This document shows positions 33,719 to 44,285 of a DNA stretch of 64,000 nt, in pieces. The notes below the pieces were generated by a model, which was not told the origin of the DNA, ran no database searches, and saw only the letters and a list, made by a program, of their open reading frames with translations. The stretch spans positions 7,863,916-7,927,915 of the forward strand of contig OY294045.1 of assembly GCA_958510825.1 (NCBI GenBank), read 5' to 3'. Position numbers and translations under genes: made by a program. Position 1 is the first letter of the stretch. The number at the start of each line of letters is the position of its first letter. The DNA is from Brachypterus glaber (Eukaryota > Arthropoda > Insecta > Coleoptera > Kateretidae).

Positions 33719-36700
33719 CTAAAACAGATAAATAATATTATTTATTAAATTAAATTTAAATTTTTAATTGTTGTAACTATCTTGAATCATTTTACCTTAA
33801 TAAATGTAAATCTTAAAATAAAAAAACACTTACCACTAAAGAAATATCATTTGTCATAGGGAAAAACGGTCCGACGGACAAAGTCAAAGGCCTTTGTGAA
33901 CGCAACATAACCAGTAACAGATTTTTCCTAACACTGGAGCTCTTTTCGTACCAGTTACTCATATAAATTGAAGTTGAAAGAGCCATACTCTAAAAATAAA
34001 TACATTCTTATTCCATTAATCTATTTTTTTAATGTATGTACGATGATTGGATTAAAACATTAGATGTTGCATTTATCCGTTTTAAGGTCTATACATCGTC
34101 GGTCTGTCCGTCCGTCCATCCAGAGGCCTACAAGCCATACCGTTTTAAAGATGAAAATTAGACTTTAAACTTAAGGCTTTTACGGGATCGCTCAGGGGGG
34201 TATTATAAAAGTTACAAACATAACAATATTCCATTTCTAGTTTTTCACGGAAAAAAGGCGTAAGGGCGGAAATTATATTTTTGCAATTTTAGCGAAGGTG
34301 GATTAAAATTGACATTTGAAGATTACTTTTTTATCATAACCGATTACAAATGTAGGGTATAGACAAATGCAAGTTTTATGTTAATGCTTACAGATTGCAT
34401 CTTTCCTTTCAGTGTGTAAGACAAGGAAAAAAACAGTTAAGTCCGATCGAAAATGACCTGTGCTGAGGAAAAAGAGTCTTTTTATCGTTTTTATTTTCAA
34501 AAAATTACTGTGCAGGTATTATTTCATTATTTTACAGATTAGTACACACACGCAAAACATTTTGAAAAGTCAACTTCCAGTAATACCATATACCAATACC
34601 TCAATAAAGTGTTATAACCATAAAAATTCCATCATATCAAAAGTAACAAAAAGTGACTTAGCCGGTTTGTCCCTTCAAACGAAACATGATTATAAAAATA
34701 ACAAAAAAATAATCAAACCCTTAAAACTTGTCCGAACCTTGTCAGTTTATTTATATAAAACTACTCACCTCTTCTTTAATTTCATTGGCATACCATGACA
34801 AAAAGAATATCTGGACAACCATTAATCCAAAGTAAACCAATAAGAATATTATATCAGTTATTGGTGGTACCTATATAAATAAAAAAAAGTATTATAATTA
34901 GAATTGCTTTATTTCAGTTGAAAATATTCTAGATGCCAAATTATAAACAGGGATGACCCGATGTTTTTTTTTTTTTTTGGGGTGGAGGGGTGGGTCATAA
35001 ATTTTCCAACTAAATATTAACAATCTCCCAACCCAAAAAAGCTTTACCACCTGTGACGGAAAATTTTGTTTGATGACTAAAAAAAGGTGCTCACCTCTGA
35101 AAAAAACTTTACCACTGACGGAAAATTTTGACAACAAAAAAAAAGGTCTAAGGACTAAAAAAAAGTCCTCGCCTCTACGAACAACCAAACCAACTGTACC
35201 CCTCCAATTTTCGCAACTAGTAAATTTACTGACAATTAAACAAGGTCTTCGGCTCTACCATTTTCTCCACTCTGTCACTATTCTACCAATTTTTAAACTC
35301 TGCTCGACAGTGAATTTTAGAGCGTGGTTTGGACTTGGACTTTGGACGACCCCCCTACCCCCTCATGGTTTCATCCCTGTTCAAGAAGCCTTTTTTTATT
35401 TATTATAGAAATAGTGTTTTCATCTAAAGCTAGAAAAACATATTTCCTATTTTTCTAAAAACTTCATTTCAATGCAAAAAAAAACTATATATATATATAA
35501 AAATACAGGTTTACTTACTGAAAGAAACTGGAATAATATTGCTGCAAGTTGTAATGAATTTAGAGAAAAATCCATGAGTAAAATCATTTTTACAGAATTA
35601 TTGAATATTTTAACATATCTGAAAATAAATTAATCTCATTAAAATACACTGCCCAGTAAAAGAGCTTTCCCATTTTTCACACCCGCTCGTAAAATGGATT
35701 TTTTATTATCAGATTCACTTTCAGCAAACCCCAATATACCAGTTTTCACAAAAACTACCCCCCACTCCTCAGGGGGTGAAATTAGAAAAAAAATTATTAT
35801 AAGATTCAGTTTTAGCGAGCTCAAAAACCCCAATATATAAATTTTCAAAAAAACTACTCAGGGGGTGGAGTAAGATTTTTTTTTATTTTCAGATTTATTA
35901 ACAGGTGAAAATTATCACCTATGACACTGTCACTGTCAAACTAGGTGTCAAACATGTCATCATTAAAAATGCTTATCAAATACTTTGTGTTAAGTTTTTG
36001 CAGACAAAATATAAACTGCACAATGTAATGTCAAGAAAAATTAATACAACATTATGCAAAATTCAGTTATATTTTAGTCGTAATTTGACTGTTAGAAATG
36101 CTTTGGAAGCCAGCGTTTTAATGGGAATTGGAGACTTACTGGCACAAAAAGTGGTTGAGAAAAATGAAAAGTTTGATTTTAAGAGAAATTCTCATTTTGT
36201 AGCTGTTGGATTTTGTTTTGCTGGTCCTGTAAGTTCAAAATGGTTTCAATTTATCAATCGTAGATTACCAATCACAAGTTCGAATCATAATAAGGCAAAA
36301 ACTGTATTAACAAAAGTGTGGTTAGATCAAATGTTTATTGCTCCAATGGGACTAATTTTTACATTGACTACATTAATGTTACTGGACAACAAAACGATAG
36401 AAGAAATTAAGCAAGAACTTAATCATAAATATTTTACAATTTTAAAAAATAATTATAAAGTATGGCCTTTTGTACAGTTCTTTAACTTTTATTTTGTACC
36501 TTTGAAAAGACAAGTTGCTGTTTGCCAAATTGTAGGAATAATTTGGAACTGTTATCTTTCTTATGCGTATAAAAAATAAACATCAAATATTTAAAGTTAA
36601 TACATATTAGTTTTTTTTTAGTATTTCTCTTGGCACTGAAGAAGTCGAGCAGCCCGAAACTATCAGTTTACCAATATCACTCTGTGCGATGATTATAAAA

Positions 36701-38181
36701 TACATTGATGGAATAATAAATTAATATTTTTATAATTGTGTTTAAAATTAAAAATTTCTGTCCTTACTACAGTTTATAAAACTATAATACAGCCGCACTT
36801 TGATTACTGTGGATCAATTTTATATCTTTTAGACAATAATTCCAAAGATGTCTTGCAAAAGCTTCAAAATCGTGGAATGAGGATTATTTTACGATGTAGT
36901 AGGCTAACTTCTATTAATTTAATGCTCGGTACTCTGAAATGGATGTCAGTAATACAGCGACTGAATTTTTTGACTATGTGTTTTGTTTATAAGATTAAAA
37001 ATCATCAAATGCCTGTATATTTTAATAATTTTTTTAACTATGGTAGAGATGTTCATAGTTACGAAACTAGGAACAGAAATAATTTTTATATTAATAGAGT
37101 AAATACCACAAGGGGAATAAATTCTTTATTTCACAAAGGCTTTAATGCATTTAACAATTTACCAATTGTTATTAAGGATAGTCCGTCATTAAGAATTTTT
37201 AAAAATCGTCTTTCTGAACACATTTTGTTGTAACTGTGTTTTGCTTTACTTTGCTTTAATATAATCTAATTATACTAAGGTCTCTCATTACTTCTCATTA
37301 TTATTTTTTTTTTCACCATCTCTCTTTTATATTTTTGTTTTTTTTTATATCTTTATATATTCTATTATTTTTATTTTGTTATTATATTTAATGTTTATTA
37401 TTATAACATATTTATATTTGTTTATAAAGAACATTGTATAATTACTTTTGTGTATATTAGGCAAGTCCTATTTAATAAATTTCATTTCATTTCATTAATA
37501 AATTTAATAAATTTCATTTCATTTCATTTCATTTCACTAATTCTACGTCTAACCACATGTTGGTGGTACTATGTGGTTGAGACACACAAGTCTTTAACTT
37601 GCTACCATTCAGTCTACAGACTAGGAGAGTTATGAGTAGTTGTCTACATATAGCAATAGATGGCGCACAAGTCTAAATCAATCTAATGACTATATTTCTT
37701 ATGTGAATAAAGTCTAAAAACGTTTTGTTAATCAACGTGCAGAGTTGACTTTTGGTACTAAAGAGGGCCAGCAGCCCGAAACTGTCAGTCTACCAATATC
37801 AGTCTGTACGATCATTAGAAAATATATTGATGAAATAATAAATTAATATTTTTGTGTAATTTTGTGTAAGGTTAAAAATTTTTGTCCTTACTATAACTAT
37901 TTTATCATTATTATTGCTTTCTCTGGAACTAAACGACTCATCATCAGACTTAAAATTCAAAGTTTTAAACTGTGCAAGAATAAACATCATAGTTGTTACA
38001 AAAACTACTTGGGTTGTTGCATTAAAAGTGCAACCAATGAAACATGATACACAATTTATGGTAAACGCTGTAACGTAATGTTCGTCAGTGTTAAATGGGA
38101 ACCACATATAATAAGGTAAAGGTTTTCTTCTGTAAATGGTAACATTAAAGTCTTCTGGAATTTATTCTAGATTAGAATACT

Positions 38182-38248
<67 letters not shown>

Positions 38249-39295
38249 TGGAACTAGTGATGTCTCAGCTATACCAACATACTACTACTACTACTAATAA
38301 TATTTTACTTTTAAATTTGAATAATTTACTTCTAAATTTTAAAATTTTATATTTTGGTTTGTATTTTATTGTTTTAATAAGAATATATGGACAAGCGCAC
38401 ATATCTAATATTTAAATCTTTAAATTTAAATATGTATATCATGTAAAAATATCATAAACTAAAATATGTCTACAACTTACTCTATAATATTATTATGCTC
38501 AATAATAAACTTTCTAATAGTAGCTAAAACTATTTTATCATTATTATTGCTCTCTCCGGAACTACAAGGCTCATCATCAGACTTAATGCAATAATCATCT
38601 AAATTCTTAAACTTAAAATTCAAAATTTTCAACTGTCCAAGAATAAATATCATAACTGTTACAAAAACTACTTGGGTTGTTGCATTAAAAGTGCAACCAA
38701 TGAAACATGATACACAATTTATGGTAAACGCTGTAACGTAATGTTCGTCAGTGTTAAATGGGAACCACATATAATATGGTAAAGGTTTTCTTCTGTAAAT
38801 GGTAACATTAAAGTCTTCTGGAATTTCTTCTAGGTTGGAATACTCAATATATTTTGTTGAAACTAAAGATATTCCAACTATAGCTGTATATACTACTAAT
38901 ATTGCACTTCTAAATAAAGCTATTTTGGTCTGTTTATTGTATATATGCAAAACTTTCGCATCACATAATTTTCTAAAATTTTCTTCATAGTTTAAAACGT
39001 ATTTTAGCAAATCTCTGACACTGTCTGATTGTAGTATTAAAATTTTTGTGTAGATCATTATAACTAGTAAAAATATTGCTAGATTTTCGGTTAACTTGTT
39101 TCTAGCTACAAAGAACTGGTTTATAACTTCCATGAAAATTGAGATGAGGAAAACCAGAAAATAGTTTGGACAAAAATATGAGTAATATTTAAAAAATATT
39201 AGTATAAAACTAAATTTGGTCTTTAAGGGTATTTTCCAAACGCCTGTAATGACCATCAGAAATTTGACAAGTTTTAAATGATTTATATTTTGCAT
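33668..39295 (-). CDS. Odorant receptor (7tm_6), complete, five exons
   Basis: The exons are 39295-38481, 35618-35519, 34870-34769, 33989-33834 and 33718-33668. All introns are GT-AG and all phases match, giving 408 codons including the stop (407 residues), the normal size for an insect odorant receptor. These are membrane proteins that form ligand-gated ion channels with the co-receptor Orco in olfactory neurons. Exon 1 holds the N-terminal hydrophobic segments and FPFNTDEHYVTAFTI. Later exons hold VYFGLMVVQIFFLSWYANEI, the family hallmark LLVMLRSQRPLTLS and the C-terminal TLKAAYSYVTLLRRSR. Introns 1 (2.9 kb) and 2 contain an Mpv17 gene on the other strand, hammerhead repeats and LINE sequence. 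A second receptor with a compatible splice phase lies upstream. Confidence 0.92.
33834..33989 (-). CDS. Odorant receptor exon 4
   Basis: Fifty-two codons include SNWYEKSSSVRKNLLLVMLR and SQRPLTLSVGPFFPM, the most conserved part of insect odorant receptors. The acceptor is TTATTTTTAG and the donor is GTAAGT. Confidence 0.92.
34769..34870 (-). CDS. Odorant receptor exon 3
   Basis: Thirty-four codons from VPPITDIIFL to NEIKEE, phase 0 at both ends, acceptor TTTATATAG and donor GTGAGT. It encodes a transmembrane helix. Confidence 0.9.
34871..35518. other. Odorant receptor intron 2 with short internal duplications
   Basis: CTTTACCAC..TGACGGAAAATTTTG and AAAAAAAGGT/AAAAAAAGTCCTC are repeated around 35040-35170. 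The open frames on both strands here (34898-35188, 35070-35408) are lysine-rich low-complexity translations and overlap each other, so I do not call them genes. Confidence 0.5.
35519..35618 (-). CDS. Odorant receptor exon 2
   Basis: The acceptor is TTTATTTTCAG. The exon completes the split Glu codon and reads YVKIFNNSVKMILLMDFSL then NSLQLAAILFQFLS. The donor is GTAAGT. It is 100 nt and too short to stand out as an open frame. Confidence 0.9.
35692..35890 (+). repeat. Two copies of the ~120-bp tandem repeat seen at 5.8-6.3 kb
   Basis: It shares TTATTATCAGATTCA, CTCAGGGGGTG and CAAAAACCCCAATATA blocks with the first array. It ends about 140 bp before the preferred start of the Mpv17 gene, so it occupies that gene's promoter region. 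Confidence 0.7.
36028..36579 (+). CDS. Mpv17/PMP22-family membrane protein, intronless
   Basis: Members of this family are small four-helix proteins of the inner mitochondrial or peroxisomal membrane. The open frame starts at 35905, but I prefer the Met at 36028 (MSRKINTTLCKIQLYF), because family members start shortly before the conserved RNALEASVLMGIGDLLAQ. That gives 183 residues, a usual length. Other hallmarks are DFKRNSHF, FAGPVSSKWFQFINRRLP, KVWLDQMFIAPMG and the C-terminal signature KVWPFVQFFNFYFVPLKRQV, then GIIWNCYLSY. No stop or frameshift interrupts it. AATAAA overlaps the stop codon. It lies on the opposite strand within intron 1 of the odorant receptor. Lack of introns suggests either a single-exon gene or an old retrocopy that kept its frame. 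Confidence 0.85.
   Translation: MSRKINTTLCKIQLYFSRNLTVRNALEASVLMGIGDLLAQKVVEKNEKFDFKRNSHFVAVGFCFAGPVSSKWFQFINRRLPITSSNHNKAKTVLTKVWLDQMFIAPMGLIFTLTTLMLLDNKTIEEIKQELNHKYFTILKNNYKVWPFVQFFNFYFVPLKRQVAVCQIVGIIWNCYLSYAYKK
36630..36674 (+). ncRNA. Decayed hammerhead ribozyme (stem II broken)
   Basis: The core CTGAAGA and GAAAC are kept. Stem II is AGTC/GCCC instead of GGGC/GCCC, stem I has a mismatch (TTGGCA), and the cleavage triplet is GTT instead of GTC. Probably inactive. Confidence 0.7.
36771..37535 (+). pseudogene. 5'-truncated LINE RT C-terminus inserted in the hammerhead dimer
   Basis: The reading frame begins VYKTIIQPHFDYCGSILY just after the repeat breaks off. It continues through VLQKLQNRGMRIILRCSR, LGTLKWMSVIQRL and the ETRNRNNF region to a stop at 37233, the usual end of a CR1/L2/jockey-type ORF2. 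A T-rich 3' UTR and repeated TTTCATTTCA follow. The array unit supplies the uninterrupted target (CCTTACTAATTTTACG); 'acta' is repeated at both edges. Confidence 0.8.
37752..37796 (+). ncRNA. Decayed hammerhead ribozyme (G5 mutated)
   Basis: Stem I, stem II, GAAAC and the AGTC cleavage site are as in the array. The core reads CTAAAGA, which changes the invariant G5, so it is predicted inactive. Confidence 0.75.
37897..38277 (-). pseudogene. Odorant receptor exon 1 fragment, pseudogene
   Basis: It is nearly identical to the 3' half of exon 1 of the receptor at 38.5-39.3 kb (MWFPFNTDEHYVTAFTINC, FNATTQVVFVT, SNNNDKIV). It has an in-frame TAA in place of the second Glu of NLEEIPEDF, a short deletion and the hammerhead repeat abutting its 3' end. 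An AT microsatellite has expanded inside the codons after AKY. It represents a partial tandem duplication within the intron of the intact receptor. Confidence 0.85.
38187..38242. repeat. (AT)n microsatellite inside the receptor pseudogene
   Basis: About 28 AT repeats lie at the place where the intact paralog has only ATATATT, showing expansion from a coding seed. Confidence 0.9.
38481..39295 (-). CDS. Odorant receptor exon 1
   Basis: ATG at 39295-39293 opens 271 codons plus two bases, ending HNNIIE at the donor GTAAGT (38480-38475). It contains VFVTVMIFILGQLKILNFKF, aligned to the second receptor, and an Asn/Ser-rich intracellular stretch (SGESNNNDK). Confidence 0.92.
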
Positions 39296-39735
39296 TGTAA
39301 TAAAATCTTGCTAAATAAATTACTTAGAACTAATTTAAAATTTCACATTTTAGTTGAATATATAATAAATAGCCAGACGTGTAAAAATATAATTGTTTAC
39401 AAAAAGTGGTTAGTTTTTCAGTTAATTATTATTAAACGTTTTCTTTTTAATTATGAAATAAAAATACTAATATAAACCAATTAAATAAATAGTCTTATAA
39501 AAAAATATTTATTTTTAAGCTGATTAAATAACAAATTTAATTATATTTGTTTAAATAAAAATTTATCGTTCAGTCATTCGCGACTAACCTATCATATCTT
39601 TAGATTACTAACGGTAGTTAATTTGCTTTTCTCCACGTGTATCCTTAACCAAAAATAAGTTTAGGTTTCTTGACTTCAAGTCAACAACTTTTTTTAAGAT
39701 CGAAAGAGGTTGTTTGAGAAAAAGGAATCTCTTCT
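39296..39735. other. Upstream region of the odorant receptor
   Basis: AT-rich with no repeat partner seen. It should hold the receptor promoter, but I cannot point to a specific element. Confidence 0.4.
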
Positions 39736-40003
39736 TAGTTTGTTTGTTTGTTTTAACCGTACTATTCAACTTAATTAAGCATCCCCTAAGTCCAGAACTT
39801 GTGTGGGCTAGTAGTAGAGGGAACCACCGGCTTATACTTACTTTCGAACCAGTTTTTAGGGAGTGTCCGCTTCACTTACGCCTTCGCCAAATTTCAATTA
39901 TTAATTAACTGAAAAAGGCAAATCGGCGCCAGTGAGAATCGAACTCAAGCTAGTTGTAGTAGACTTGTCATGTACAGACGCGGTAGACCACTACACCAAG
40001 TAT
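39736..40003 (-). mobile_element. tRNA-derived SINE, full-length copy
   Basis: On the minus strand a pol III A box, TGGTGTAGTGG (39988-39998), and a B box, GAGTTCGATTC (39936-39946), are spaced as in tRNA genes. They are followed by a body with GGCGCCGATTTGCC and CTTAGGGGATGCTTAATTAA and a (CAAA)n tail at 39736-39750. There is no intact tRNA cloverleaf, so this is a SINE and not a tRNA gene. A truncated copy is at 51030-51233. Confidence 0.82.
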
Positions 40004-41275
40004 TCTGTTAATTTCTCAAAAAATCTATAATTGCTGTCATTTTCCCACAAAACCAGATTAAGAGTTCAAACTTGCTTTTATATAGAAAAAAAAAATGGAA
40101 AAAATATTAAAACATTCAAAATATTTCTCAAAAATTGAATAGAAAATGGAAGCTATAATTGTACGTCTAAAAGTACTCAGAATTATATCGAAAAATGTAT
40201 GCTATTTCATATTAATTTAAGTTCTTAGTTTTATAGGTTCCATGTTTAACACTAAATGCTTCCCAGGCAAAGAACTTTTATCTCAAGAAGGAACATGATG
40301 AAATCTACCGTATGCTTTGTTTGAAGTGTGAACCAACTACGGTGAGGGGCTGGTGGGGAGTGACTATTGTTTACACTTAGTACGCGTAAAGAGAGAGAAA
40401 GAATGTGTAAACTCACAGTCTAATGTCGTAAAATGACTGACAGGGGTACAGTGTTGCCGATTGGAAACATACTTTGGATATTTTATTGTAAATTTTAGGA
40501 AACATTAGTTCTGTATGAGTTTTATATGAACTAGTAGTTTAATTTTAATAGATTTAAATATACTATATTATTAAACATAATTATAGTATACACAATAAAG
40601 TTTTTTACATTTTTAATTTAAGTATAATGATTTGAATTCATGATAAGGTGGAAACTACGCAACATCGCTACTAGGTAGCCTGAAAATTGACTAGCGACAT
40701 CTACATTTTACACTACAAAGCTGTATCGCTTTTCTGTTAGTAAATAAACAAACAAAAAGATGATACCTTCATAAACATTGGTCTGAAATTACTTCTTGAG
40801 GTATAACTATTTTAGGTCGATAATATACGCCTTCATTTGACAAAATATAGGACTACCTAATAATTACCTATTTTATGTTAAAAGTATAAATAGCTTATAT
40901 TGTTTTAATTGAGAACGTGCTAATAATGAACTATTTTAGGTTACAAATATACTGCTCCAATTTAGTTTGCTAATATTTTCGCACTAAATGCAATCTAACA
41001 TTTCAAAATAGTGCTTATTTTGTTTAAAAATATCATAACATTCAGGAACTATTTTGGGTCGATATTTTCGTTATATTATATGACGTAAATAGCGTGCTAT
41101 TTTAAGTGTCTGAAGGGACCAAAAAATAGGAATAAAAATGCAGGCTATGTTATTAGTGCTAGTTATGTGCATTTGAAGACATTTTAAGGATGTTCCTAGA
41201 CGATACTAATCTCTGGCATTTATTGCACCAGTTTCAAGCTATTTTGGTATTCTGTGTTGATCGACCTTGTACATA
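40004..41275. other. Intergenic, with a degenerate ~120-bp repetition
   Basis: Between about 40800 and 41110 the phrase ACTATTTTAGGT (or GGGTCGAT) recurs three times at roughly 120-bp spacing, each followed by 'atat'. No odorant-receptor C-terminal exon is seen here on the minus strand, although one would be expected if the second receptor had its own. Confidence 0.45.
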
Positions 41276-43932
41276 CACTTCTGCTCAAAAATATCGGCCC
41301 ACCTAAAAAAATACACATTTTTGAATGCAAATATCTCCAAAACTATTTAATGGATTTATTCGATCTTTTTTTTATTTTGAAGCTTGAACTTTTAGCTCTT
41401 ACTTACTGGAATAAAAATTATCAAACATCTTTTTTTATACCGGCAGCAATGAAAAGTGCACAGCTATGTTTTTTTACTGCACCTTTCGATATGCGCATGG
41501 TTCGCCACTGCATATTTTTTTACAATTTAATTAATTGATTTTATAGCCTAATTAAATGGAAGTAATCTCTTTTTAAATTTTTTAATTTTCCTTTTCTCGT
41601 TTAGGAGATATAAGGTTTTTTCTAAAAATTTACATTTTTGCAAGTAACAAAAAAACTACACAATGGATTTAATTGATTTTTTTTTAATTTGAAGCTTAAA
41701 TCGTAAACTTTTATTTATTTAATTTAGGTTTCTGTTGGAAACATGTTTAAACTGAGTTTACATTGCTTAAATAGTCATGTTTTTTTTACTCGATCTTTTT
41801 TGTTGCAATTTAAACACAAACTCAAATCTTTCCATAAGTTTTAAAACTTATTCTAATAGCCACACTTATTGTGACTGATTCCGTCTTTTATTTTTTATCA
41901 TAAGTCTTCTCATTTAGGAGAAATTGTGTTTTTTTGGTAAATAAGGACTTTTTAAGTGGTGGGCTAGTGCCACCCCTGTAACTAACTTTTTTATGATTGA
42001 CAAGACTTGTCACTTATGTGACAATACTTTTTTAACTCGTTAAAATTTTATTTAATTGTATTATTTAAATGGAAACAAGTCCGGAAGTAGCTGCCCAAGC
42101 TGTAGCTCTGCTACAAGAAGGGCACAGTCAGCGTTATGTTGCTCAACAGTTAAATATTACGAGAGCAGCGGTAAGAAGAGTATTCCAACGTTGAGGAGAC
42201 CGGTTCCTTTAGTCGACGCCAAGGAGCTGGCAGACATAGGTGCACGTCCGCTCGGGATGACCGATTTATCGAGCTTAATTCCCTGCGGAATCGTCGTCTA
42301 AATTCAGTTAATTTGAGATCACGGCTTCAAGAAACAAGAGGTGTAGCAGTAAGTAGGTCCACTATTGGTCGAAGGCTTTTTGAAAGAAACCTTTGCTCTT
42401 ATAAGGCCGCAACTGGACCTAAACTCACTGCTAACCATCGTCGTGCCAGGCTGCAGTTTGCAAGAAGACATTTAAACTGGGACAGAAACCAATGGGCAAA
42501 GGTTATGTTTTCTGATGAAACCAGGATATGTCTATTTGGGAATGATGCAAGACAGCGTGTCTACCGACGTCCTGGAGAACGTTATGCACAGGCCTAAATT
42601 GCAGAAAATGTTAGTTATGGTGGTGGATCGTGCATGATATGGGGAGGTATATCATTGGAAGCTAAAACTGAACCCGTTTTTATTATAAGGGAAGAACGTG
42701 GACGGCAAAGGCGAAGTCTTACAGCTGAAAGGTATGTCGAAGAAATTTTAAAAAGAGCACGTCGTACCTTACGCCGGATTTATAGGCGATGACTTTATTT
42801 ACATTAAATTGAATGTTTTATTGACCATAATGTAATGTAACTAATAATAACGAAAAACAGCATTGTTGTAAAAAAACATACACGTCTAATACGTTTTTTT
42901 GTGTTTATAATTGTTATTAAATAATTTTAATAAAATTTAAAATTTGTTTATTGTTATTTTATTTGATAAAATATTTTGTTTAAAAAAAATTAAAAAGCAA
43001 AAAGTCCTTAAAAAGACGTTAGAACTTGTTTTTGGAGTACCATTAGAGATTTAAACAGTCTGTGCAAAGTTCGTTCGACATATATGCCTCAAAACGCAGT
43101 CTGAGCTGGGAACCAAAAAGTTGCTAACGCAGAAAACGTGTTAATTAAATGTATTTATTTAAGCTAAAGTTATAGAAGTGCAATAGATCTTTATATTCTA
43201 TCGACGCTTTTCCGTCATATACAGTTTTACAGGGGTGGCACTAGCCCACTGATTAAAAAGTCACTTTTTCCGAAAAACTTTAATTTCTCCTAAATGAGAA
43301 GACTTATGATAAAAAATAAAAGAAGGAATCAGTCACAATAAGTGTGGCTTTTAGAATAAGTTTTAAAACTTATGGAAACATTTGAGTTTGTGGTTAAATT
43401 GCATCAAAAAAGATTGGGTAAAAAAAACATGACTATTTAAGCAATGTAAACCCAGTTTAAACATGTTTGCACCAGAAACTTAAATTAAATAAATAAAAGT
43501 TAAGGACTTAAGCTTCAAATTAAAAAATAAATCAATTAAATCCACTGTGTAGTTTTTTTGTTATTTGCAAAAATGTTTATTTTCAGAAAAAACCGTATAT
43601 CTCCTAAACGAGAAAAGGAAAATTAAAAAGTTAAAAAAGAAATTACTCCCATTTAATTGGCCTATAAAATTAATTAATTAAATTGTAAAAAAATATGCAG
43701 TGGCAAACCGTGCGCATATCGAAAGAAGCAGTAAAAAAACATAGCTGTGTAATTTTCATTGCTGCCGGTTTAAAAAAAGATTTTTGATAATTTTTATTCC
43801 AGTAATTAAGAGCTAAAAGTTCAAGCTTTAAAATAAAAAAAAGGTCAAATAAATCTATTGAATAGTTTTGGAGTTATTAGCATTTGAAAATGTGTATTTT
43901 TTTAGGTGAGCCGATATTTTTGAGCAGAAGTG
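41276..43932 (+). mobile_element. Tc1-like DNA transposon with ~670-bp inverted repeats
   Basis: The ends are CACTTCTGCTCAAAAATATC and its complement, with TA on each side (41274-41275, 43933-43934). The terminal arms (about 41276-41980 and 43215-43932) are inverted repeats. Between them lies a broken transposase gene. The arms resemble the smaller MITE at 59175-60060 in layout. Confidence 0.85.
42069..42795 (+). pseudogene. Tc1-like transposase, broken
   Basis: The Met at 42069 starts METSPEVAAQAVALLQEG, then HTH residues YVAQQLNITRAAVRRVFQR, then a stop. Other frames continue through RSRLQETRGVAVSRSTIG, HLNWDRNQWAKVMFSDETR (first catalytic Asp in FSDET), RVYRRPGERYAQA, stop, then SYGGGSCMIWGGIS and TAERYVEEIL. 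A frameshift follows and the sequence ends near GDDFIY, before the second catalytic Asp. At least two stops, shifts and a 3' deletion make it non-functional. Confidence 0.85.
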
Positions 43933-44062
43933 TAGTACAACGTTTTCTGGTCAACTCTGATGTAATATTTTGAAAACGCTTCTATCCGACAAATGGAGTT
44001 ACTGCTTTCTAGGGTAGTAGGGCAGTATAGTACACCCTTACATTCATATTTTGTATACTTAC

Positions 44063-44285
44063 TCAATTATTTTGTTATGTTCCCGAATAAACTTTTTCAC
44101 AGTCCGCAAAATATTAACTTCAGTGAAATTTCCATTGCAGTACTGATCCAGATTGCCAAACTTATGCTGGAGAATTTGAAATTGGCCTCTGATGAAAATT
44201 AAAGTTGTGATAAAAAATACGCTTGTTGTAGCATTATATGTTGATCCAGTGAATGTACAAAATGTGTGATATGTTATTGCAACTC
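44063..44285 (-). CDS. Second odorant receptor exon 2
   Basis: The acceptor is TTTTTTATTAG at 44286. The exon reads VAITYHTFCTFTGSTYNATT, then RGQFQILQHKFGNLDQYC, then the conserved REHNKIIE. The donor is a perfect GTAAGT (44062-44057). Confidence 0.82.

Larger units (their letters stand above)
36625..37897 (+). mobile_element. Decayed dimer of the 354-bp hammerhead repeat, split by a LINE
   Basis: Sequence from about 36625 to 36770 and from about 37535 to 37897 matches the array unit at 22.5-24.7 kb, in the order ribozyme, unit tail, LINE, next unit head, ribozyme, unit tail. The right end stops at GTCCTTAC, the same unit position at which the array's inverted piece ends, so the RNA 3' end seems fixed. 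Divergence from the array is clearly higher, so this copy is older. Confidence 0.8.

Noticed and set aside
34898..35408. Two overlapping ~100-codon proteins on opposite strands
   Set aside because: Low-complexity lysine-rich translations of a locally duplicated intron segment between two verified receptor exons.
39930..40003. tRNA gene
   Set aside because: A and B boxes are present, but no proper cloverleaf or acceptor stem is seen. The attached body, (CAAA)n tail and second truncated copy show a SINE.
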